Shown here piece after piece: positions 7,116-12,244 of a stretch of DNA of 12,244 nt. This DNA comes from Gammaproteobacteria bacterium. Its GTDB lineage: Bacteria; Pseudomonadota; Gammaproteobacteria; SZUA-229. Both the position numbers and the translations under genes were made by a program. The stretch lies in contig DAOWFN010000083.1 in the NCBI GenBank assembly GCA_030637945.1, positions 1 through 12,244 of the forward strand. The letters are read 5' to 3'. Within the stretch, counting starts at the first letter, position 1. Each line of letters starts with the position of its first letter. The notes under the pieces are model-generated. The model was not told where the DNA came from and made no database searches. It saw nothing but the letters and a program-made list of their open reading frames with translations.

Positions 7116-8249
7116 ATGTCCCTAAATCGCCGTCATTTTCTTAAGATCATCCCCGCCGGTCTGATAGCTAACAGCCTCATCGCCTGCTCACATAAAAAAT
7201 TTTTCAACCCTGATGAAGATATCCTGCTCTCCGGCGGCAGCCTGAACGGCGATGGAAAAACACAGCACGCATTGATCATTATCAATCTGACGCAACAGGA
7301 AAAAAGGGTCATCAATACACCGTTTCTCCCGCATGGCATCAATATCGATCCGAACAACAAATATCGTATTTTCTGCTTTGAAAAAGATGGCAGCATCGCC
7401 TGTGAGATAGATCTGCAAACACAAGAAGTTACCCGCACCCTGCATTCAGAGAATAACCAGCTGTTCTCAGGACATGCCAGCTTCAGTAAAGACGGCAGCA
7501 TCATTTATTGCCTGGAAAAAAATAAAGACAATCATCAGGGCAGCATAACCATTCGTAACACAAAAACGTTTGAGGCAACACACCAGCTACCCACGCTGGG
7601 GCTTTCACCACATCACTGCCAGCTAAGCAAAAATAATATATTAACTGTAAGTAACACTGAAAAATCAGAATCAGGTTTTCACCAGCCGTCACTGGTTGCT
7701 ATCGATCTACAATCAGAAAAATTAATCGAACGGATCAAACTGGATGATGACAGTTTAAACTGTGGCCACTTCAAAATAACCGACGATGGCGACCTGATCA
7801 TCGCCTCTGCACCAATTGATACACAGAACAAGACCCAGTCAGGCGGCGTGAGTTTTCGCCAACAAAACGATCCCGTCTCAACCATGACTGAACCCGATGT
7901 TGTCATCAAACGTATGACCGGTGAAGCACTGAGCATAGCAACAGATCAACGACAGGCGATCGCGGCCGTTACACACCCGGAAGCAAACTTACTAACCTTC
8001 TGGTCGATCAAAGATAAAAAAATTATAAAAGCTTATGGTTTCGAAAATCCACGTGGCATAGGCCAGACCCTGAATAAGAAATATTTCATCGTCAGTTACG
8101 GCAATAAACCCGCCATGGTAAAAATCGCTATAAAAGATTTAACACCGCAAATCGATTCAGTCGTACAACCGACCCTGGCTTCAGGAGAACATATCTTGAA
8201 CTGGTCAGCGAACCTGAGAGAGATAATGCCGAAACGGGTTTATGGCTAA
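7116..8249 (+). CDS. DUF1513 family Tat-exported lipoprotein
   Basis: 377 residues. The N-terminus SLNRRHFLK is a twin-arginine motif, followed by a hydrophobic stretch and the lipobox LIAC (Cys24), so the protein is probably exported folded by Tat and lipid-anchored. The body shows repeated strand-turn units as in beta-propellers. Blocks resembling DUF1513 are TPFLPHGINIDPNNKYRIFCFEKDG, SGHASFSKDGSIIYCLEKN followed by GSITIRNT, LGLSPHHCQLSKNNILTVSNT, and HQPSLVAIDLQSEKLIERI. Conserved GH and PHH positions are kept. In pseudomonads DUF1513 genes sit with imelysin and di-haem cytochrome genes in iron-related clusters (recalled knowledge). None of these partners is in this window, so a role in iron handling is only a suggestion. 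No Shine-Dalgarno is clear before the ATG; a small ORF ends three bases upstream. It is convergent with the NERD gene. Confidence 0.75.
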   Translation: MSLNRRHFLKIIPAGLIANSLIACSHKKFFNPDEDILLSGGSLNGDGKTQHALIIINLTQQEKRVINTPFLPHGINIDPNNKYRIFCFEKDGSIACEIDLQTQEVTRTLHSENNQLFSGHASFSKDGSIIYCLEKNKDNHQGSITIRNTKTFEATHQLPTLGLSPHHCQLSKNNILTVSNTEKSESGFHQPSLVAIDLQSEKLIERIKLDDDSLNCGHFKITDDGDLIIASAPIDTQNKTQSGGVSFRQQNDPVSTMTEPDVVIKRMTGEALSIATDQRQAIAAVTHPEANLLTFWSIKDKKIIKAYGFENPRGIGQTLNKKYFIVSYGNKPAMVKIAIKDLTPQIDSVVQPTLASGEHILNWSANLREIMPKRVYG

Positions 8250-8289
8250 AACAAACTGGTCTGCGGCCTTAGGCTGTAAAAAAATCAGC

Positions 8290-8877
8290 TTAACCTTTTG
8301 CCATAAGCAGAAGATTATCCCAGGCAGACATGACGGAAGCATCTACTTCATCACGCTTAATACGTTTGAGTTCTTGCGGCATATTTTCCAGATAAATAAT
8401 ACGATCAGGATGACCTTTAGGAAATTCAGTCAGATGATCGAAAAACAAAAAACCATTCACTGGCACTTTAGACACGCAGGCTGAAACTGCTTTGATCTGG
8501 TGTTCAAGATCATAAAGCGGGTTTTTAAACCGATAACTTTTCATTCCCAACATCTGCGTCCAGTCATTAATTTTATCGGCGCAAAAGATTTTTCCAGGGT
8601 AAGGTTTGTACAACAGCAGAGAGATACCATCCTTACGCAAGATCAGCCGATCGATGATGAAATGATGCCCCAGACCATCCGGGCACTTAAAATTAGCAAT
8701 CTGTTTATATCCCAGTTTATTGAGACAACGACGGGTTTTTACATTCAACCAGGCATCTTTAATATTTCTCCGGTTCAGAAAAATAATGATGGCAAATACC
8801 AGCAGAGCTGCGGTTATCGGCAATGCATAACGATCTAATACCTGGGTAATATCCCGGGATATTTCATTCATATTCAT
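8290..8877 (-). CDS. Membrane-anchored NERD-domain protein, catalytic Glu missing
   Basis: 195 residues. A single N-terminal membrane segment (about 19-34, LPITAALLVFAIIIFL) is followed by a basic stretch (RRNIK...KTRR), which predicts a cytoplasmic soluble domain. Residues about 70-135 align without gaps to the nuclease-related domain (NERD): FIIDRLIL (Asp76), DGISLLLYKPYPGKIF (84-98), Trp106, FKNP (117-120) and a following Gln127. In typical NERD domains the second block reads IEVKNYSG; here the Glu position is Leu89 while Lys91 and the Tyr and Gly are kept. Loss of that acidic residue suggests no nuclease activity, or a non-enzymatic role. The start is ATG at 8877, with a second ATG two codons later; no ribosome site is obvious. 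Convergent with the DUF1513 gene, with 40 bases between the stops. No restriction or defence partner is nearby. Confidence 0.75.
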   Translation of the reverse strand: MNMNEISRDITQVLDRYALPITAALLVFAIIIFLNRRNIKDAWLNVKTRRCLNKLGYKQIANFKCPDGLGHHFIIDRLILRKDGISLLLYKPYPGKIFCADKINDWTQMLGMKSYRFKNPLYDLEHQIKAVSACVSKVPVNGFLFFDHLTEFPKGHPDRIIYLENMPQELKRIKRDEVDASVMSAWDNLLLMAKG

Positions 8878-9036
8878 ACAAATATTAGAACAGAGTCCAC
8901 TCGATGGGTAAAGAGCATTTTAGCGAGCCCCGTGCCACTGGCCCACCCTGGTTGCTCAAAGGAACGAAGGGATTTTTATTTAACCACATTTATAAATTAA
9001 TCAATTTAAGCCCTTCATCCCCTCTCACACGAAGAA

Positions 9037-9564
9037 TCACGAGCCCTGCTGAATCATGTATTCCATCGCTGCACGTAGATCATCGTCACTACAGGTCATG
9101 CATGCACCTTTAGGCGGCATGGCTTTGAGGCCGTTCTTAACCGATGAAAACAGTTCGTCATTACCCTTGGCTATGCGCGGCGCCCATGCCTCCTTGTCTC
9201 CAAGTTTAGGTGAGCCTGCAACACCATTTGCATGACATGCCTGACAGGATGCCTTGTAGATTTTTTGACCATCCGCCGAGGCTGCCTGACTGGATGATGA
9301 ATTATCTTCTGCAGATACAGGAGCTTCTTGCGCTTCTTGAACATCAGCAGTCTGTACCTCTATCACAGGTTCAGGAGCTGCTGTTACCGGGGACGTTACT
9401 ACGGGTGCTTCAACAGGTTCAGACGCCTGCTGCTCTACTGCCGCTGCATCAGTTGACTCAGGTTCCGGTGGTGTTGCGGTACCTTGATCAGAGCAGCCTG
9501 TACCAAGAAGTATCGCTAGTACAAATGCAAATAGTATTCGGTAATGGGTAGTAAAAGTAATCAT
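9037..9564 (-). CDS. Cytochrome c5-type c-cytochrome, probable lipoprotein
   Basis: 175 residues. A hydrophobic signal (10-20) ends at Cys24 (GTGC), suggesting a lipid anchor, although Gly rather than Leu at the -3 position is unusual for a lipobox. Residues 25-97 form a low-complexity linker rich in Pro, Glu, Ala, Val and Ser, likely an extended tether. The haem domain starts near residue 99: DGQKIYKASCQACHANGVAG with haem-binding Cys107, Cys110 and His111, then SPKLGDKEAWAPRIAKG, and axial Met149 in KAMPPKG. Cys155 and Cys158 (CMTC) match the extra disulfide of the c5 group. It would shuttle or relay electrons at the periplasmic membrane face. The ATG at 9564 has a strong GGAGGA site. It is downstream of the DUF4156 gene with an 84-base gap, so it may have its own promoter. 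Confidence 0.9.
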   Translation of the reverse strand: MITFTTHYRILFAFVLAILLGTGCSDQGTATPPEPESTDAAAVEQQASEPVEAPVVTSPVTAAPEPVIEVQTADVQEAQEAPVSAEDNSSSSQAASADGQKIYKASCQACHANGVAGSPKLGDKEAWAPRIAKGNDELFSSVKNGLKAMPPKGACMTCSDDDLRAAMEYMIQQGS

Positions 9565-9570
9565 AAGTTT

Positions 9571-9576
9571 TCCTCC
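9571..9576 (-). promoter_or_regulatory. Strong Shine-Dalgarno of the cytochrome gene
   Basis: GGAGGA on the minus strand, six bases before the ATG at 9564. It is the strongest ribosome site in the window and suggests efficient translation of the cytochrome. Confidence 0.75.
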
Positions 9577-9648
9577 GTTAATTACGATTATGTAGTAAAA
9601 AGGTTTTTGTTATTAAAACTAAAAAGGATCAGATTTACCTGGCATAAA

Positions 9649-9966
9649 TTATTTGCCGCATTTGTAAATGTCAAAACTCATTTTCCCCTCAACGACTGGA
9701 CCATTGGCGACGATAGAATCTCCACCGCGTTTAGCTGCACTATTCTTTGCAACAATGACAAGTTCTTCTGTGACGGTTTCATCACCGCGGGTAATGATGC
9801 CTATTTTATGAGTGACGCTAACATTTGTCGTGCCCAGTTTTGAACAATTACTAACATTAAATAGTTTTACTAGAGAAACTTCCTTGCCTTCCTTAGTGGT
9901 TTCCACCCATGCACATGAGGGTAAGCAGATAATAGAAAAGCATAAAATATAATGGTTAAAGTTCAT
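9649..9966 (-). CDS. DUF4156 family lipoprotein
   Basis: 105 residues from the ATG at 9966. A longer frame starts with TTG at 9975, but GGAG lies directly against that TTG and nine bases before the ATG, so the ATG is chosen. The signal peptide MNFNHYILCFSIICLPSC ends at the probable lipidated Cys18; Pro in the lipobox is unusual. The mature part matches DUF4156 small lipoproteins: CAWVETTKEGKEV at its start, NCSKLGTTNVSVTHKIG, DETVTEELVIVAKNSAAKRGGDSIV, and FDIYKC at the end. The two later Cys residues (in NCSK and YKC) may pair in the periplasm. The function of the family is not known to me. It follows the rhombotarget gene after a probable terminator, so it may be transcribed separately. 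Confidence 0.75.
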   Translation of the reverse strand: MNFNHYILCFSIICLPSCAWVETTKEGKEVSLVKLFNVSNCSKLGTTNVSVTHKIGIITRGDETVTEELVIVAKNSAAKRGGDSIVANGPVVEGKMSFDIYKCGK

Positions 9967-9975
9967 TAATGGCAA

Positions 9976-9979
9976 CTCC
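9976..9979 (-). promoter_or_regulatory. Shine-Dalgarno deciding the DUF4156 start
   Basis: GGAG on the minus strand. It abuts the TTG at 9975 but is nine bases from the ATG at 9966, so translation should begin at the ATG. Confidence 0.6.
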
Positions 9980-10013
9980 AGATTTTTTGTTTACCGATTT
10001 GAATCAGGGGTGA

Positions 10014-10043
10014 TTAAAAGAGCTCAGAAGAGCTATTTTTTAA
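10014..10043. terminator. Probable bidirectional-type terminator after the rhombotarget gene
   Basis: The core hairpin AGCTC-AGAA-GAGCT (10021-10034) is flanked by TTAAAA (10014-10019) and TTTTAA (10038-10043), which can extend the stem across an internal loop. On the minus strand the core is followed by CTTTTAAT; on the plus strand by ATTTTTTAA. It overlaps the stop codon of the rhombotarget gene (10040-10042), which is where an intrinsic terminator for that gene would lie. Confidence 0.5.
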
Positions 10044-10951
10044 CCCCTCCATCCCTTTTTATTTCGTTCGCTTGAACTATTTGTTAGATTTCTTTTAGCG
10101 GCCGCAATAAGTAATAATATTGCCAGTTCATATACGCTGATAACGCCCATACCAAAACCGCCTGAATAACCTTCACTGTGAACAATTTTAACCTGCTCTG
10201 GATCTCTTTTTATTTTCTCTTTAAAACTATCAAGCTGTGTTTTCAGATTTTCAGTCATCTCATCTGCAGCAAGATTGAAACCTTCAACACTATCGGCCCT
10301 AAGTTCTTCGCTAAGATTAACAGGGGTAGCGCTACCTTTTACTACACTTGTTCCCGGTGCTCGAAAAAGCATTTTTTTGCTTTTTATATCGTATACAACT
10401 GTATCTAACATTGTACTCGTATCATTTTTCTCTCCTGATACGATATAAGCGCCTACTATTGTCCAATATGTTAATGACAAAAACCCTTCGTCAGTAAACT
10501 GGACCTGATCATATGAAACCAGGGCGATCACATCAATGCCATACATTGTTTGAATCTGCTCCAGGTTTGAAAATCCGCCATTAGCTGTTAAGTACTCAGA
10601 AGGAATAACTTCAATATCACTAACAAACTCAAGCTGCCTAAAGTTACTCGCCACCTTATCAAGAAGTTTAGTTTTTGTTGCTGACGTAAGTGCAGCGCCG
10701 CTCCCTACGACACCTGTCCACACGTTACGACCTCGACTTCTTGTTTCCTGTTCTGGCACAAAAGCGATACCGACTTTAAGTGGCAACTTTAGTGTAGGCA
10801 CAGAAGGCTTAATTATTACTTCTGAGCCTCTTGGATATAAATAGTCAACAACACTACTTTTAGTTCTGGTTTGCTGCCCTGCACAGCCTAATATTAAAAC
10901 AGCAAATATCAGTACAAGAAAAAGCGGGAGTTTTATATTAATTATTTTCAT
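10040..10951 (-). CDS. Rhombotarget lipoprotein with GlyGly-CTERM-like tail
   Basis: 303 residues from the ATG at 10951, which has AAGGGT six bases upstream; the longer frame begins with GTG at 10981 and adds ten polar residues before the signal peptide, so it is not preferred. The signal peptide ends in the lipobox ILGC (Cys23). The mature domain includes KLPLKVGIAFVPEQ, KLLDKVASNFRQLEFVSDIEVIPSEYL, IDVIALVSYDQVQF and TMLDTVVYDIKSKKMLFRAPGTS, the pattern I associate with the family named rhombotarget lipoprotein. Near the end GYSGGFGMG is followed by a hydrophobic helix with a Glu (SVYELAILLLIAAA) and Lys-Arg (286-287), as in GlyGly-CTERM signals cut by rhombosortase, a rhomboid protease. 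Sixteen further polar residues follow the basic pair, which is unusual. No rhombosortase gene is in the window. The function of the mature domain is unknown. Confidence 0.8.
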   Translation of the reverse strand: MKIINIKLPLFLVLIFAVLILGCAGQQTRTKSSVVDYLYPRGSEVIIKPSVPTLKLPLKVGIAFVPEQETRSRGRNVWTGVVGSGAALTSATKTKLLDKVASNFRQLEFVSDIEVIPSEYLTANGGFSNLEQIQTMYGIDVIALVSYDQVQFTDEGFLSLTYWTIVGAYIVSGEKNDTSTMLDTVVYDIKSKKMLFRAPGTSVVKGSATPVNLSEELRADSVEGFNLAADEMTENLKTQLDSFKEKIKRDPEQVKIVHSEGYSGGFGMGVISVYELAILLLIAAAKRNLTNSSSERNKKGWRG

Positions 10952-10957
10952 ATTTTT

Positions 10958-10963
10958 ACCCTT
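10958..10963 (-). promoter_or_regulatory. Shine-Dalgarno deciding the rhombotarget start
   Basis: AAGGGT on the minus strand, six bases before the ATG at 10951. It supports that ATG over the GTG at 10981. Confidence 0.6.
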
Positions 10964-10985
10964 AAATTTATCTAACGTCACAAAT

Positions 10986-11013
10986 CAGCGGCGGCACTTT
11001 TTTCCGACCGCTG
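10986..11013. repeat. Hairpin between the PsiE and rhombotarget genes
   Basis: CAGCGG (10986-10991) and CCGCTG (11008-11013) form a GC-rich stem, with a further GG/CC pair inside. It lies just after the PsiE stop. No T-run follows on the minus strand, so it could be a weak terminator, an mRNA 3'-end structure, or nothing functional. Confidence 0.4.
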
Positions 11014-11024
11014 GATTCACCTTG

Positions 11025-11489
11025 TCAGGTTTGTTTTGAAATAAGCCAATACGTAATTCCAAGTGCTAATACAACTGCTGCAGTTGCAAGTATAAATGGC
11101 GGCGTTATCCTTTCGAAATCAAAAATAATTACTTTACGTGAGATAGCCATCAAGGCTGTAGCAACTACCAACCTGACTGGAATAACATTAGTTTTTAAGT
11201 ACATTGAAATATTTATAAAAATTTCAATCGCTATCAGTACGGCAAGAAATGCACCAAACGTTGCAAGAATGTCATTGATACTTAGAAGCAAAAATGGAGG
11301 GGAAGTAATGCGCTGGTATAATACATAAATAACATCTCCTATGCCCCAAACTATCACTAACACCATTAGCACCGCTAATACTTTTACAGCAAAACGTATA
11401 ATGCGATGTAAAAATTCAATAAAAGGATCATCATGCTTTTTAGTTAAATCATGACCCGGCTCAACAAGATTGTCTTTTTCATTATTCAT
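11025..11489 (-). CDS. PsiE-family (phosphate-starvation-inducible E-like) membrane protein
   Basis: 154 residues from the ATG at 11489, which has AAAGGT seven bases upstream; the longer frame uses a GTG at 11522 and is not supported by a ribosome site. After a polar, charged N-terminal 30 residues there are four predicted inner-membrane segments at about 32-59, 73-95, 107-122 and 130-150. Signature parts of the PsiE family are DILATFGAFLAVLIAIEIFINISMYLK, the NVIPVRLVVATALMAISRKVIIFDFE block, and the final LALGITYWLI helix. Family members are named after an E. coli gene induced by phosphate starvation, but their molecular function is not established. No Pho box was recognised upstream. The unrecognised 86-residue membrane gene lies 81 bases upstream on the same strand. 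Confidence 0.85.
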   Translation of the reverse strand: MNNEKDNLVEPGHDLTKKHDDPFIEFLHRIIRFAVKVLAVLMVLVIVWGIGDVIYVLYQRITSPPFLLLSINDILATFGAFLAVLIAIEIFINISMYLKTNVIPVRLVVATALMAISRKVIIFDFERITPPFILATAAVVLALGITYWLISKQT

Positions 11490-11496
11490 ATTAATT

Positions 11497-11502
11497 ACCT
11501 TT
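11497..11502 (-). promoter_or_regulatory. Shine-Dalgarno deciding the PsiE start
   Basis: AAAGGT on the minus strand, seven bases before the ATG at 11489. It supports that ATG rather than the GTG at 11522. Confidence 0.55.
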
Positions 11503-11570
11503 ATTGAACTGGTCTTACCCACGAAGCGCAGTATAGTGAAATTCCCACACGAACGGTTTGTAGGTATAAA

Positions 11571-11831
11571 TCACTCATTTACATCCGACTCTTCCGGAGG
11601 TGAAACACCAAACAGTCGTAAAACATACTTACTGATGGTTTTATCCGTTGGACGAAACACGTAAGATGCAGCCGCTGTCATCAATGAATAGAACAGCCTT
11701 TCTTCATTATCTTGTGCTACGAATGTTGCCAATACAATCATTATGGCAACCGTGATAAGGGCATAGATGGCCCATACTTTTTTACTACACAAGGCGTATT
11801 TATTATTTGTATTCTTTGTCAATTTTTTCAT
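11571..11831 (-). CDS. Unrecognised 86-residue membrane protein
   Basis: I do not recognise the family. A basic N-terminus (MKKLTKNTNNKY...KK) precedes one clear membrane segment, about 19-39 (VWAIYALITVAIMIVLATFVA). A second hydrophobic stretch at 46-58 (LFYSLMTAAASYV) may be a second segment or a re-entrant helix. Then comes a compact, motif-like block, FRPTDKTISKYVLRLFGVSPP (59-79), and an acidic tail. The Arg-Pro-Thr-Asp and Phe-Gly-Val-x-Pro-Pro parts look too ordered for a chance reading frame. No ribosome site precedes the ATG. It is on the same strand as, and 81 bases before, the PsiE gene, so the two may be co-transcribed and act in the same membrane. Confidence 0.7.
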   Translation of the reverse strand: MKKLTKNTNNKYALCSKKVWAIYALITVAIMIVLATFVAQDNEERLFYSLMTAAASYVFRPTDKTISKYVLRLFGVSPPEESDVNE

Positions 11832-12040
11832 GCGTAATTATAGGATTAGTAATAGGTTTTAAATTTGTTTCAATTTCCTTCGGAACCGAATGATATTTTC
11901 TGGACTGCGGTCTTATTCGTAATATCTAATTACAGTTAGACGGCATTAATATATATGCCTATTGTTAATGGCACTAGATATCTTATTTCTATATGTAGAA
12001 ACAAGATATCTAGAAGCAGAAATTACATATTCAAATTTAT
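11832..12040. other. AT-rich non-coding gap with several hairpins
   Basis: No gene is visible. The stretch holds TTCGG-AA-CCGAA (11879-11890), TCTAA/TTAGA (11925-11929, 11936-11940), GGCAT/ATGCC (11942-11946, 11955-11959) and the long hairpin at 11974-12013. It separates the probable DUF4126 gene from the 86-residue gene and should contain that gene's promoter; no convincing pair of promoter boxes was found. Confidence 0.5.
11974..12013. repeat. Long near-perfect AT-rich hairpin
   Basis: CTAGATATCTT (11974-11984) and AAGATATCTAG (12003-12013) are perfect inverse copies. Inside, after one A/C mismatch, TTTCTA (11986-11991) and TAGAAA (11996-12001) pair around the loop TATG. That is 17 pairs in 40 bases. 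It lies 27 bases past the stop of the probable DUF4126 gene. No T-run follows on the minus strand, so it may be a terminator variant, an mRNA stabiliser, a protein-binding palindrome, or a small mobile-repeat remnant. Confidence 0.65.
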
Positions 12041-12244
12041 TCATTCCCTGGATTTTGTTTTTGATTCAATCAAATTCTCAATAATATTATTCTCTGGCCC
12101 ATCCCCTTCTTTGATTTCAGGCTTACTACCAAACCAGCCACGAACCGTTGCGATGATTCTTTTTATTACATGCCATAATTTTGGCAACAACCATATAGCC
12201 AAAAGAATGAATGCCACAATAAATGCGATAAATGCCCATGGATA
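12041..12244 (-). CDS. C-terminal end of a probable DUF4126 membrane protein (runs off right edge)
   Basis: The minus-strand frame is open from the right edge to TGA at 12043-12041, giving the last 67 residues of a protein. It begins YPWAFIAFIVAFILLAIWLLPKLW, a final membrane helix, then a basic amphipathic stretch (HVIKRIIATVRGWFG) and a polar, charged tail ending SKTKSRE. A terminal Pro-hydrophobic helix-WLLPKLW-basic pattern resembles the C-terminus of DUF4126 proteins as I remember them. With only the tail present, assignment is tentative; another small inner-membrane protein is possible. It reads in the same direction as all other genes right of 9037. Confidence 0.5.
   Translation of the reverse strand, partial: YPWAFIAFIVAFILLAIWLLPKLWHVIKRIIATVRGWFGSKPEIKEGDGPENNIIENLIESKTKSRE

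Noticed and set aside
8250..8292. Terminator between the convergent DUF1513 and NERD genes
   Set aside because: GCTG/CAGC flanks an A/T run here, but the run is in the loop rather than after the stem, so it does not fit an intrinsic terminator.
8904..9113. Plus-strand 69-residue frame in the NERD-cytochrome gap
   Set aside because: It runs into the cytochrome coding region antisense, with no family resemblance. The gap 8878-9036 shows no other clear feature.
11837..11873. Promoter giving a leaderless 86-residue gene (TATAAT at 11842-11837; TTGAAA at 11873-11868)
   Set aside because: The TATAAT has no -35 box at 15-19 bases, and TTGAAA is 25 bases away from it. The alternative -10 TACTAA at 11851-11846 is weak. 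AT-rich DNA makes chance matches likely.
1..12244. CRISPR arrays, tRNA or rRNA genes, insertion sequences
   Set aside because: No regularly spaced direct repeats, no cloverleaf-like stretch and no transposase-like frame were seen on either strand.

Overview
The window looks like a chromosomal segment of a non-enteric, probably environmental, gammaproteobacterium. The main clues are a GyrA of E. coli-like length and numbering, a gyrA-serC-serA order, a DUF1249 (YqiB-type) protein, a cytochrome c5-type lipoprotein, a rhombotarget lipoprotein with a GlyGly-CTERM-like tail, and GTAG-headed REP-type palindromes. Genus cannot be set from what I can see. No rRNA, tRNA, CRISPR array, insertion sequence or prophage gene was recognised.

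Region 1 (1-4716, all minus strand) is housekeeping: gyrA, then serC, then serA, which runs off the left edge. SerA and SerC catalyse consecutive steps of serine synthesis. The genes are separated by repeats: a nested palindrome with a GTAG head right after the gyrA stop, and an 86-bp imperfect palindrome between serC and serA. The 481-bp gap upstream of gyrA (4717-5197) holds a hairpin plus T-run and a 266-bp composite of inverted REP-like units.

Region 2 (5198-8877) is mixed. A DUF1249 gene and an unrecognised 386-residue protein form a probable two-gene minus-strand operon. Divergent to them is a Tat-exported lipoprotein of the DUF1513 beta-propeller-like family, preceded by a possible 36-codon membrane-peptide ORF that ends three bases before its start codon. 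Convergent with it is a membrane-anchored NERD-domain protein in which the usual catalytic glutamate position is leucine.

Region 3 (9037-12244, all minus strand, visibly more AT-rich) is a run of envelope genes: a cytochrome c5-type lipoprotein, a DUF4156 lipoprotein, a rhombotarget lipoprotein, a PsiE-family membrane protein, an unrecognised 86-residue membrane protein, and the C-terminal end of a probable DUF4126 membrane protein. Gaps of roughly 70-210 bases, several carrying hairpins, suggest separate small transcripts rather than one tight operon. Three start codons (DUF4156, rhombotarget, PsiE) are placed downstream of the longest reading frame because a good Shine-Dalgarno sequence precedes an internal ATG.

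I did not find a clear new multi-gene system. The best leads are the rhombotarget lipoprotein and its envelope neighbourhood, the apparently inactivated NERD protein, the two REP families that share a GTAG head, and the unrecognised gene paired with DUF1249.
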